This document shows, in pieces, positions 47,373 through 56,067 of a DNA stretch of 64,000 nucleotides. Position 1 is the stretch's first letter. Every line of letters begins with the position of its first letter. Made by a program: the position numbers and the translations under genes. This DNA comes from Shewanella metallivivens (GTDB lineage Bacteria; Pseudomonadota; Gammaproteobacteria; Enterobacterales; Shewanellaceae). The notes beneath the pieces were generated by a model, which did no database searches, had not been told where the DNA came from, and saw nothing but the letters and a program-made list of their open reading frames with translations. The DNA is taken from NCBI RefSeq assembly GCF_028750675.1, contig NZ_JAQQPZ010000001.1, forward strand, positions 284,925-348,924, given 5' to 3'.

Positions 47373-49340
47373 GTGAATCAAATTAACCTTTCGCGCACAC
47401 CCTTACGTGTTTCCCTTATATCGCTTGCGATCTTCGCTAGCTTTAGCACTATGGCTGATGATATTGAACGAGATCCTCTATTAAAAATTCAAGAAGTCAT
47501 TGTTGTAAAGGGTCAAAGTGCATCTGCAGTTGAATCATCAATGACTCACTGGAGTCTATCAAGAGCTGACATTGAAGCTTCAGGCGCAAAAAGCTTAGAT
47601 AAAGTGTTGAAAAATGTGCCCGGGATATACGTGCGAGTCGGCGGCCAAGGTACACCAAGGGTGGATATTCGTGGCTTTAAAGCGAGGCATGTGATTTATT
47701 TAATCAATGGTGTACCAGCCAATGGTGCAGAAGATGGTCAATTTGATCCTAGTGTTGTTCCTACCGCATTAATTGAGTCTATTGAAGTGTCTGTTGGACC
47801 ATCATCGGTTCTATATGGCCCAGGTGGGGCTGGTGGTGTGATTAACATCATTACTCGTGAAGGCGACATGGAAGCGAATGTTTCAGGTAACCTCGAGTTT
47901 TCTGAAAATGATACCACTAATGGCAACATAAACGTTGCTGGCAGCAGCAGTAACTGGCAAGGCTTTATGAGTTATAACCATCAAGAGACGGATGGTTTTC
48001 CAATGTCATCAGATTATGATGATACTGATGAGCAAACTGGTGATACCCGTTTAAATGCGGATAAAACCTTAGATAATGTGTATGCACAAGGCAGTTACTT
48101 TGTGTCTGATGACACAATGATAACGGGTAATATTGACTACAATTCAGCAAGCTGGGGTAAGCCAAGTTCTGACGGAACGGGTTCAAATAAAGTGAAATAT
48201 GAACGCGTTGATGATTTTGATAGCCTGATATTGCAACTCGGTTTTGCGCATAAATTTTCACCGTCGCTGGTATTCCGTGGTTTCGGTTATCATAACGAGA
48301 GCAAAACCTTGGATGTCTCATACAAGAGCAGTGATTATGAAGACATTAAGTCGAGTGAAGACAGCACTTCTACAGTTCAAGGTGCTAACCTGCAATTGGT
48401 AAAAGATTTTTTTGATTATGGCATATTAACAACCTCGATTATTAGTGAAGATCAACGCTGGGAGTCGACCAGTATTACCTCGGGTTCTGACACAAGTGAG
48501 CAATTTGATAAAGATGCTTGGTTACATACGTTAGCAGCAGAGTATCAGTATCAGAGTGATGATCTTTATGGCATCACCTTAGGCTTAGCGGCTCATAATC
48601 ATCAGCAAGACCAAGGTGATGATGATAATTACTCAGGGCAATTATCAGGTTACTGGAATGTCGCTGATAGCAGTAAAGTGCATGCCGGTATTGCCCGAAA
48701 AGTTCGTTTCCCTTCATTAACGAACCTGTATTCGCAATCTTCAGGTAATGAATCATTATCCCCAGAAGAGTCTGCACATGTCGAATTAGGTCTTAAACAG
48801 GACTTAGGCTACCAAACCGAATTCGATGTAACAGGTTTCTACACTGAAGCAAATGATTATATTGCCAAAGATGACGACAGTGTTTATCAAAACTTAGGCG
48901 ACTATAAATTTAAAGGTGTCGATTTATCGATTAAAAATCAATATTTTGATGATTTGTTGTTGACGGTTTCTTATAGCTATTTGGACTCTGAAGCATTAGA
49001 TGACGACAATATTAGCGAGCTTGAGTATCGACCAAAACATCAATATCGATTCCAAGGCCAATATCAATTTGATATTGGATTGAAAGTGAACCTTGATATT
49101 GAGCACATTACAGATCAAACCTTCTATACCAGTGAGAAAGTCAGCGGTGTCACCGTGTCGGTGCAGAACGAATTGGACAGTTATACCCTCATCGATCTTA
49201 ACCTTTCACAGCCTATTATGGGTGATAATTTAGCCGCTTATATCAGAGCGACAAACTTATTAGATGAAAATTATTATCAAAGTGAAGCACTGCCTCAAGC
49301 CGGTCGACAAGTGTTTGTGGGTATTAACTGGCAGCTTTAA
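47373..49340 (+). CDS. TonB-dependent receptor of the ECF-linked cluster
   Basis: The protein has 655 residues from a GTG behind AGGAAG; the longer frame from a TTG has no ribosome-binding site. The signal peptide ends ASFSTMA-DD. The plug has IQEVIVVKGQ as a TonB box-like segment, IYVRVGGQGTPRVDIRGF and SSVLYGPGGAGGVINIITRE. The barrel ends GRQVFVGINWQL. Its stop is 3 nt before the ABC ATPase gene, so outer- and inner-membrane uptake are co-expressed. The compact size is typical of vitamin, siderophore or metal-chelate receptors. No ligand can be read from the sequence. Confidence 0.9.
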   Translation: MNQINLSRTPLRVSLISLAIFASFSTMADDIERDPLLKIQEVIVVKGQSASAVESSMTHWSLSRADIEASGAKSLDKVLKNVPGIYVRVGGQGTPRVDIRGFKARHVIYLINGVPANGAEDGQFDPSVVPTALIESIEVSVGPSSVLYGPGGAGGVINIITREGDMEANVSGNLEFSENDTTNGNINVAGSSSNWQGFMSYNHQETDGFPMSSDYDDTDEQTGDTRLNADKTLDNVYAQGSYFVSDDTMITGNIDYNSASWGKPSSDGTGSNKVKYERVDDFDSLILQLGFAHKFSPSLVFRGFGYHNESKTLDVSYKSSDYEDIKSSEDSTSTVQGANLQLVKDFFDYGILTTSIISEDQRWESTSITSGSDTSEQFDKDAWLHTLAAEYQYQSDDLYGITLGLAAHNHQQDQGDDDNYSGQLSGYWNVADSSKVHAGIARKVRFPSLTNLYSQSSGNESLSPEESAHVELGLKQDLGYQTEFDVTGFYTEANDYIAKDDDSVYQNLGDYKFKGVDLSIKNQYFDDLLLTVSYSYLDSEALDDDNISELEYRPKHQYRFQGQYQFDIGLKVNLDIEHITDQTFYTSEKVSGVTVSVQNELDSYTLIDLNLSQPIMGDNLAAYIRATNLLDENYYQSEALPQAGRQVFVGINWQL

Positions 49341-49343
49341 CTC

Positions 49344-50759
49344 ATGACGTTACTGGCATTGCATCAGGTTGAACTGCAACAGGTTGATTCAACTTATTTG
49401 TATCAGAACCTTAATCTCCAGATTAATCCTGGAGAATGCCACTGTATTATCGGTGCGACCGGGTGTGGTAAAACAACCTTGTTACAGCTGATGGCAATGC
49501 CAAATCAATTTAATTATCAAGGGCAAATATCCCACAGTCCTGAGCTCATTATTGGCATGATTATGCAGGACCCACATGTGCAATTGGTGAGGGAGACAAT
49601 CGGGGCTGAAGTTGCATTTGGGCTTGAAAATTTGTCTGTTCCTGCTGCTGATATGTTGCCGTTAGTTGAACAGGCGTTAGCAAAAGTAGGGTTAGCCTTG
49701 CCGCTCAACACCGCTGTGAGTCATCTCTCTTTAGGGCAAAAGTATCGTCTGATGCTGGCTGCTCAATTGGTATTTGAACCTAACTTGATGTTAATCGATG
49801 AACCCTGGGCGCAACTTGACAATCAAGGTATTAACGAGCTTTGTAAGGTGTTAACAGACTTATTGGCGGCCGGAGTCAGTGTTGTGATAGTGGAGCACAA
49901 TACAGCACCATTTAGTGAAATTATTGATTTTCAATGGCAATTGGCCTTAGGCGAACTGCTCCCCGCAACTCAAGCGTTACAAGCAAGTGACCCGGTTGCC
50001 GATAACATCAGTCGTCATTCTGCCTCCTTATCTTTAAGCGATAACATGCCAGTGAATATGACTCAGCTGCAACATTCTAATGACCCCAATGTTGTGCAAC
50101 GCAATTGTTTACTGACCCTGTCAAATTTGACCATTAGGTATGCTAATCAAATGGCAACACTGCACATCAATGAAACGGTGAGTCTACATTCAGGTGATAT
50201 TGTGGGTTTATTTGGTGAAAATGGTTGCGGTAAAACCAGTTTACTTAATCAAATTGTTGGTGTGAGCAATGAGTATAAAGGCCATATTTCGCTATTCGGT
50301 AAAACGCCTAAATTGGGAATATTTGGGGCGAATTTAGGTTTTTTAATGCAAAGACCGTCAAGGCAACTTTTTGAAATGACGGTACTGCAAGAGCTTGAAT
50401 TTAGCCTTAAGCGATTTGGTTTACCTTTATCTAATGCGCAAGAGATATTAACGCAATTAGCGTTAACGCCTTTAGCATCTCATTCGCCGCATAAATTGTC
50501 TTATGGGCAACAACACCTCGTGGCATTGGCATCAGTGCTGTGCATAAAACCTAAAATCTTATTATTAGATGATCCTTTTGCTGGATTAGATAATCATTAT
50601 TTTCCACTGGTGATTAATGCTTTAAAACACTTTTCTGAAAATGGCGGAGCAATTGTTTTTTCAAGTCATCGCCCCATATTGTCTTCACTACTGAGTAAGT
50701 GTTGGCTTATTGAGCAGCAACACCTTACTGAACACTGTGTGTTAAAAAGAGCGTCATAG
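49344..50759 (+). CDS. Fused double ABC ATPase (EcfA/CbiO-like)
   Basis: The protein has 471 residues with two nucleotide-binding domains. The first (about 1-215) has GATGCGKTTL, signature LSLGQ and Walker B LMLIDEP. The second (about 250-471) has GENGCGKTSL, LSYGQ and LLLDDP, where the catalytic Glu is replaced by Asp. ECF transporters need two ATPases, usually EcfA1 and EcfA2; here they are joined in one chain. It starts 3 nt after the receptor and overlaps the next gene, so it is part of one operon. Confidence 0.88.
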   Translation: MTLLALHQVELQQVDSTYLYQNLNLQINPGECHCIIGATGCGKTTLLQLMAMPNQFNYQGQISHSPELIIGMIMQDPHVQLVRETIGAEVAFGLENLSVPAADMLPLVEQALAKVGLALPLNTAVSHLSLGQKYRLMLAAQLVFEPNLMLIDEPWAQLDNQGINELCKVLTDLLAAGVSVVIVEHNTAPFSEIIDFQWQLALGELLPATQALQASDPVADNISRHSASLSLSDNMPVNMTQLQHSNDPNVVQRNCLLTLSNLTIRYANQMATLHINETVSLHSGDIVGLFGENGCGKTSLLNQIVGVSNEYKGHISLFGKTPKLGIFGANLGFLMQRPSRQLFEMTVLQELEFSLKRFGLPLSNAQEILTQLALTPLASHSPHKLSYGQQHLVALASVLCIKPKILLLDDPFAGLDNHYFPLVINALKHFSENGGAIVFSSHRPILSSLLSKCWLIEQQHLTEHCVLKRAS

Positions 50760-50761
50760 TG

Positions 50762-51469
50762 ATGATAGATTTAAAATCAGCCAAGCCTGACAAATACACA
50801 TTAACTGACGTAACGCCTGTGGATAATGCATTAAACGACGCTATTTTGCGTTCAAAGCAAAAGCTAATCTTATGCAGCGGTGCCATTGTTTTCAGTATTG
50901 TTTTATCAATGAGTGCCTTTTTAGTGTTACAACAACACCTAGGTTACTTATTGCTCATCAATATTTGCCTGCTGGTTCATGCATGGCTTTGCCAAGCTAA
51001 ACTCGCCCCGTTAATCAAACTATTTATGCTCCAATCACTGGTGACCATCGGTCTGTACGTCTTGCTTTATGGTCAGGAGCGATTATTTGAAGCGGTCATT
51101 GTGGTCACTCGAATCATACTGGTGATGTTACCGAGCTGGTGGCTTGCAAGTACACAATCGAGCCATCAAATCAGTCAGGTACTCAGTTTATTGCTGCCGA
51201 CAAAATGGGCGTTTGTGGTGACGACATCAATAAAAGTATTACCATTTATTGGTCAAGAAGCGCGAGACATTTACCATATCCAATGCTTACGTGGTGCCCG
51301 TATTACCCCTAAGGCATTAATGAATCCTATCAATTGGTTTGAGCTGGTTAAATGTGTTTTATTTCCCTTGCTTATTCAATTATTAAGTTTGTCAAAACAC
51401 ATTGCACATTCTGCAAACCAACGACATTTCGATAAATCATCAACTCACACACATTGGCCGTTAAACTAG
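50762..51469 (+). CDS. EcfT-like transmembrane subunit
   Basis: The protein has 235 residues, taking the ATG rather than the GTG immediately before it, which overlaps the stop of the ATPase gene. Several hydrophobic helices occupy 40-150. IQCLRGARITPKAL near residue 180 corresponds to the xRG coupling motif by which EcfT contacts the ATPases. It would join the ATPase to the substrate-binding S component. It is shorter than most EcfT proteins and the assignment depends partly on context. Confidence 0.75.
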   Translation: MIDLKSAKPDKYTLTDVTPVDNALNDAILRSKQKLILCSGAIVFSIVLSMSAFLVLQQHLGYLLLINICLLVHAWLCQAKLAPLIKLFMLQSLVTIGLYVLLYGQERLFEAVIVVTRIILVMLPSWWLASTQSSHQISQVLSLLLPTKWAFVVTTSIKVLPFIGQEARDIYHIQCLRGARITPKALMNPINWFELVKCVLFPLLIQLLSLSKHIAHSANQRHFDKSSTHTHWPLN

Positions 51470-51494
51470 CGTTATGACATTAAGGTACTCGTAA

Positions 51495-52040
51495 ATGAAT
51501 TCGAGATTTAATTTACACCATTCTTTGTTTATTGGTTTTTGTGCAACATTACTTGTGGTGATAAAAAGTATGTTGCGGATGAAGCTAGGCTTTTCTGGGC
51601 ATTCAATGTTTTTAATGAGTGTTTTTTATTTAGTGTGCTATGGCGCCACCAATAAGGTTGGCAGTATGACGTTATGTGGACTGTTGGCGGGCATGTTAGC
51701 GATGATTTTAGGGGTTGGCAAAGGCGGGGTATTCATCTTATTAAAGTTTACCTTACCCGCAATCGCAATGGATATCGGCTTATTGTTTATCGCGACGCTA
51801 TTCTCACTTAGGGTAAGACTGATTTTATTGGCCTCAATAGGCTCAGTTGCCTGGGCTCTTAAGTCTGGTGTGCAAGATATTTTACTGGGCATGGACATCA
51901 ATATTGTCTTAATCCAATTTGGGATTAACTGCCTAAGCGGCGGTGCATTTGCTGTGTTAGGTGCATTATTAGTACCGCTGATTTTAAAGCGTTTAGATGC
52001 GCATGATTTACTTATTAAAAATGGGATGCGAGATAAATGA
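51495..52040 (+). CDS. ECF S-component-like membrane protein
   Basis: The protein has 181 residues and about six hydrophobic helices, the size and layout of ECF substrate-binding S components. LRMKLGFSGHSMFLMSVFYL and LCGLLAGMLAMILGVGKGG are its most distinctive segments; the GHS motif might take part in ligand binding. I cannot match it to a named S component (BioY, ThiT, RibU, CbiM and so on). AAGG precedes the ATG, and its end overlaps the TiaS-like gene by 4 bp. Confidence 0.7.
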   Translation: MNSRFNLHHSLFIGFCATLLVVIKSMLRMKLGFSGHSMFLMSVFYLVCYGATNKVGSMTLCGLLAGMLAMILGVGKGGVFILLKFTLPAIAMDIGLLFIATLFSLRVRLILLASIGSVAWALKSGVQDILLGMDINIVLIQFGINCLSGGAFAVLGALLVPLILKRLDAHDLLIKNGMRDK

Positions 52041-52831
52041 CAACAACCTGGTTAATTTGTATTGACGATACTGATGATATTGGCACCAAGGGCACTGGTG
52101 AAATAGCCGAGGAGATAATGCATCTTATTGAGGCTAAGTCTGCTTTGAGTTCTGTCAATAAGCAGGGGGGCAATCGTGCCACTTGGGTAACACGGCATCA
52201 GTTATTTGTGCATCCAGATATTCCATACACTTCTCATAATAGCGCAATGTGTTTTGAGCTGGAATCTGATTTAACGTTAGATCAAATCAAACAGTTATGC
52301 ATTGTACATTTAGTGGCAGAGAGTGCAGCGGTAGCCGATCCAGGTTTAGCGATTGTTGATAAACACTCATTAAGCGCTGACGATTGTCAAAAGCTTATTT
52401 GCTTTGGCGTTGATGCTAAACAGAGGGTTAAGTCTCAACATGATGCATACCAACTGGCTAAAACCGTTAATGTTGATTTATCTGAACATGGTGGTAGCGG
52501 GCAAGGCGTGATTGGTGCTTTAGCGGGCATTGGCTTACGTTTATCGGGCAATGATGGCAGGTTAAAGGGCCAAGTCTCAGTGGGATTATCTGCAGCGGTC
52601 CCGTCAGTATTACTAAGTGTTGAGCACATCACCGAGCATTGTGGCCTTGATGGTGTTATGGATGTTAATGGGCATATGCTCGAAGGTCACGAACAAATTT
52701 TATTGAGTGGTAAGGTTAAAGCCGTGTTCCATCGACATTTATTTTTGTTGTTGGTGCATCAAGTACCAGAGCCACAAACGGGTGCGCTGCAATGGTGTAA
52801 TGCGTTAAGACAACAGTTGAAAAAATATTGA
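52037..52831 (+). CDS. TiaS-like (tRNA-Ile agmatidine synthetase fold) protein of unknown role
   Basis: The protein has 264 residues. It shares recognisable blocks with archaeal TiaS: CIDDTDDIGTKGTGEIAEEI, IPYTSHNSAMCFELES, AVADPGLAIVD and GSGQGVIGALAGIGLRLSGN. In archaea TiaS attaches agmatine to the wobble cytidine of tRNA-Ile2; bacteria use TilS lysidine synthetase instead, so that role is unlikely here. It has no TiaS RNA-binding domains. Overlap with the S-component gene implies a job in handling or sensing the imported ligand, perhaps by ATP-dependent coupling. Confidence 0.75.
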   Translation: MTTTWLICIDDTDDIGTKGTGEIAEEIMHLIEAKSALSSVNKQGGNRATWVTRHQLFVHPDIPYTSHNSAMCFELESDLTLDQIKQLCIVHLVAESAAVADPGLAIVDKHSLSADDCQKLICFGVDAKQRVKSQHDAYQLAKTVNVDLSEHGGSGQGVIGALAGIGLRLSGNDGRLKGQVSVGLSAAVPSVLLSVEHITEHCGLDGVMDVNGHMLEGHEQILLSGKVKAVFHRHLFLLLVHQVPEPQTGALQWCNALRQQLKKY

Positions 52832-52846
52832 GCATGGAGGCATGCA

Positions 52847-53152
52847 ATGAAGCGAAGCAATCACAGTCTACTTCAAGAGTTTGATGACTCAATCATGACG
52901 CCGTGGTTTACTTATGTGCCTGCGATTCAAAGTTCTACTGTTGCGGCTGGACGTTGGATATTTCGTTTTGACAATAATCATTTACTTCAATCTCGTCAGG
53001 CCGCTAAGGTTTGCCAATATTTTATCGAAGATGATGAAGATGAGATGATTGACGATGTATTGCTAAGTTGTTTTAACTGTATGCAACGGCGCTGGTTAGT
53101 TGATGGGTTTGAATGTGTTGGCTTACCAGTAAACAAGCCATTAGCCGAATAA
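52847..53152 (+). CDS. Small Cys-containing protein, last gene of the ECF cluster
   Basis: The protein has 101 residues, soluble and acidic in the middle (FIEDDEDEMIDDVLLSCFNC). A CFNC pair, a Cys in KVCQYF and another in DGFECVGL could hold a metal or disulfide. CATGGAGG is its ribosome-binding site, 15 nt after the TiaS-like gene. I do not recognise the family. Its constant neighbourhood in other genomes, if any, would be the best clue. Confidence 0.6.
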   Translation: MKRSNHSLLQEFDDSIMTPWFTYVPAIQSSTVAAGRWIFRFDNNHLLQSRQAAKVCQYFIEDDEDEMIDDVLLSCFNCMQRRWLVDGFECVGLPVNKPLAE

Positions 53153-53176
53153 TTGAGCCTATCGATTAGGCTCAAC
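53153..53176. terminator. Hairpin after the ECF cluster
   Basis: TTGAGCCTA and TAGGCTCAA form a 9-bp stem around 5 nt directly after the last stop codon. No T run follows, so termination strength is doubtful. Confidence 0.5.
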
Positions 53177-53271
53177 CCTGTGCTTTTATCGTTTATATAA
53201 GGCTTTGTTTGTGCAGAACAGTTTGTTTTTCTGGGCAATAAAACGCTTTTTGTTGAGTTCGCTTTTAGCCA

Positions 53272-55437
53272 TTACTCCGTGATGATATCAATCACGGTTC
53301 TATTGCGCCCGTCTTGTTTAGCTTGATATAGATTATCATCTGCCACTTTAATCCACTTGTCTAAATCATTAGCATAATCAGCATTAGCGGTAATGGCACC
53401 AATACTGACGGAGACGTTGAATTCGCGCTTGTCTTCAGGTGAGGTGAACTTTTGTTCAGACACGGCTTCTCTAAAGCTATTAAGGTGGTGCTTAATGTGC
53501 AATGCGTTACTCAATGGCAATATTAATAAGAACTCTTCTCCACCATAACGGGCCACAATATCAATATCTCGCTTAAAATATTTTTGTAATAACTGAGAGA
53601 AAATACGTAAACATTCGTCACCTGCTAAATGGCCATAGTTATCGTTTATATCTTTAAATAAGTCTAAATCTAACACGACTACGGTTAGGGCTTGTTCGCT
53701 GCGCATGCAAAAGTCGAGCACTTCGTTAAATTTATTTTCAGCATAACGGCGGTTAAATAAGCCTGTGAGAGGATCTCTGTCGACTAACTCTTTAAGTTTA
53801 CGGTTAGCATTTTCTAATTCTTCAGTGCGTTTGGCGACGGTTTCTTCTAATTGAACTTGATTGTCAATCAACTGCTGTTTACTGGCGGCTAATCGTTGGT
53901 ACAAATTAAACACTTCTTTAGGAGAGTTTTCATCAATACTGGGCACTTTTGTCGTGCCCGTTGCTGATGTACTGAACTGATCTGCTACCACCTCGAGCGG
54001 CACAGTTAATAGTGCGCTGAGTTTTCTGGAAATGTAAAAAGTACAAATCAGTGAAATAAGTAACATAAGAAAACTGCTAAACATTTGTTCTTCAGCCAAC
54101 TTAAGTAAAGGTGAGAATTCTTTTAAAATATAAACGGTCCAGCCATTATCCAGTGTTTTATGGGCATAGATGTATTCTGGCACAATCGAATCTGGCTGTT
54201 TAATATTGAGTAATTCAAGGCTGGTTCGGTATACACCATCATTGACAGTAAAATTAAACGGTGACAACGCGGTTAATCCGAGACTTTCAGACGCATAAAT
54301 AATTTGATTTTGCTCATCGACCATGACCACCGACTCATCGTCGGAATATTCATTGTTTTGGTCTACATGGGAGAAGTGACTTAAATCTAACGATCCTTCA
54401 ACAATACCCGCTGTCGTTGTGTGCTGAAGATTGGTATAGAAGGGCGCACTCATGGCTATGATCGCATCATTACCAAAACCTCGTCCTAAAAATACTGATG
54501 ACACAAATAGTCGGTGATTGTAAAACGATTCAATGAAATAGTCGCGGTCTTTAATATTAATGTTAACTTGAGCATCGATATTGATTAAGCGTGACGCGGG
54601 GCTCGCTGCAATAATATCTGCGCGAGGATCTGCTATTAGCATACTGATGAAACCTGGGTAGCTTTCGTGCAAATTAACCAGCATCTTTTGCCATTGATTA
54701 GGGTCATCCGCCACGATAGTGAGTTGCTTTGCCGCATTATTAATCACGGTTTTGTGGCTTTGTAAGTAATTTTGAGCTGATGTTGCTAAATGGGAAACCG
54801 CGTCATTGATGTTTTGTTTCAACATGGCTTGTTGGCGTTCTAAAAAATAATAATTAAATATTAATGCCGAAAACAATAGGGTAAGTGTCACCATAAGGGT
54901 GAAAAAATATGTTAATTGAGCACTCAACATACGCCGATGACGGTCTTTAACTTTACCTTTAAAAAACCATAATTTAGGTATGGCTAAAATGAGTAGTGAG
55001 GCTAGGCTGGTATACACTAATCCATTTACGCCTTGTTTAGCGATAATAAAACCTAAATGCGAAGAAGGGATATCCATAATAAAGGTGACATACAAGTACA
55101 CCAAAGGCGCACCGATTATGAGCCAATAAGCGGCATCAGCATATAAAGCATAGATATCTAACCGCCGAGCATAACCTAAAAATAACGCTTCAAGCCCGAA
55201 AAATAAGTAAACATGAGGGCTGTCCCAGTTGATCATTAACCCTGTCGACGCAAACATGGCGGTTAACAATGCATACCAAGGTCCAAGTAATACGGCGGCA
55301 ATGACCGTCACGGTATTTCCCAGCACAAATTGCACATTGGCGAAAAACTGAATGGGATAACAGTTGATGAGTAGACCTGCAATACCTAGAACAATAGAAA
55401 ACAGCAGGTGTTGTTTGTTAATGCTGGAAAGCTTCAA
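53272..55437 (-). CDS. Diguanylate cyclase with membrane and Cache sensor domains
   Basis: The protein has 721 residues from a TTG that follows AATAAGGA; no ATG is available, and the TTG 48 nt upstream lacks a ribosome-binding site. Six N-terminal hydrophobic segments (MASE/5TM-LYT-like) span about 1-180. A dCache-type extracytoplasmic domain between two further helices covers about 210-450, then a coiled coil leads to a GGDEF domain with DPLTGLFNRRYAENKF and RYGGEEFLLIL (active GGEEF). It should make cyclic-di-GMP in response to an external ligand. No inhibitory RxxD site was checked in detail. Confidence 0.88.
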   Translation of the reverse strand: MKLSSINKQHLLFSIVLGIAGLLINCYPIQFFANVQFVLGNTVTVIAAVLLGPWYALLTAMFASTGLMINWDSPHVYLFFGLEALFLGYARRLDIYALYADAAYWLIIGAPLVYLYVTFIMDIPSSHLGFIIAKQGVNGLVYTSLASLLILAIPKLWFFKGKVKDRHRRMLSAQLTYFFTLMVTLTLLFSALIFNYYFLERQQAMLKQNINDAVSHLATSAQNYLQSHKTVINNAAKQLTIVADDPNQWQKMLVNLHESYPGFISMLIADPRADIIAASPASRLINIDAQVNINIKDRDYFIESFYNHRLFVSSVFLGRGFGNDAIIAMSAPFYTNLQHTTTAGIVEGSLDLSHFSHVDQNNEYSDDESVVMVDEQNQIIYASESLGLTALSPFNFTVNDGVYRTSLELLNIKQPDSIVPEYIYAHKTLDNGWTVYILKEFSPLLKLAEEQMFSSFLMLLISLICTFYISRKLSALLTVPLEVVADQFSTSATGTTKVPSIDENSPKEVFNLYQRLAASKQQLIDNQVQLEETVAKRTEELENANRKLKELVDRDPLTGLFNRRYAENKFNEVLDFCMRSEQALTVVVLDLDLFKDINDNYGHLAGDECLRIFSQLLQKYFKRDIDIVARYGGEEFLLILPLSNALHIKHHLNSFREAVSEQKFTSPEDKREFNVSVSIGAITANADYANDLDKWIKVADDNLYQAKQDGRNRTVIDIITE

Positions 55438-55789
55438 AAAGTAATCCTTATTGATTTTATTATAAAAACCATCACGGCAATTCAATACTTATCTCAAGAA
55501 ACTGATGAGATTTCAATGTAAACCCCAATTTATATTGTGTTCTTTTGTGGCATAAAAGCCAACTTATCATGGCAGAACGTCGGATTTTTGTTCGACCTTG
55601 GTCTAAGCCAGTTTAAGCACTTTAATTAAATCCCTCAATAAAAATTCATGTAAGCTTCTGATAAACAGTTGTTTTATTTGTTTTGTTTATATTTTTTCGA
55701 AAAAGGTACGACTAAGGTCTTGATTGTGGTGCTGCCATGAGTTGCTAAATTAACAATGACTTTACAAAAACTAGCACAGGGGAGTCGCA
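55438..55789. other. Intergenic region before the symporter operon
   Basis: About 350 bp between divergent genes. AT-rich, with no visible gene; promoters for both neighbours must lie here but no consensus stood out. Confidence 0.5.
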
Positions 55790-56056
55790 ATGAGTTTTGA
55801 AAATAACGATAAGGCAGCGGGTTATTGGCGTGAGAATTTACGTCTAGTACTTAGTTTGCTTGCAATTTGGGCTGCAGTGTCATTTGGCTGCGGTATTTTA
55901 TTAGTTGATGTACTTAACGAAATCACATTTATGGGATTCAAACTGGGGTTTTGGTTTGCGCAGCAGGGTGCAATGTATGTATTCGTGGCGCTGATTTTTG
56001 TTTATGTAGCGAAAGCTAATGCATTAGACAAAAAATACAATGTTCAGGAAGACTAA
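55790..56056 (+). CDS. DUF4212 small subunit of a sodium/solute symporter
   Basis: The protein has 88 residues and two membrane helices (LVLSLLAIWAAVSFGCGILLVD, LGFWFAQQGAMYVFVALIFV). YWRENLRLVLSLLAIW and the FWFAQQGAMYVF block are the DUF4212 signature; the family always precedes an acetate-permease-like symporter. GGGGAG stands before the ATG. Confidence 0.93.
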   Translation: MSFENNDKAAGYWRENLRLVLSLLAIWAAVSFGCGILLVDVLNEITFMGFKLGFWFAQQGAMYVFVALIFVYVAKANALDKKYNVQED

Positions 56057-56067
56057 GGGGCACTACG

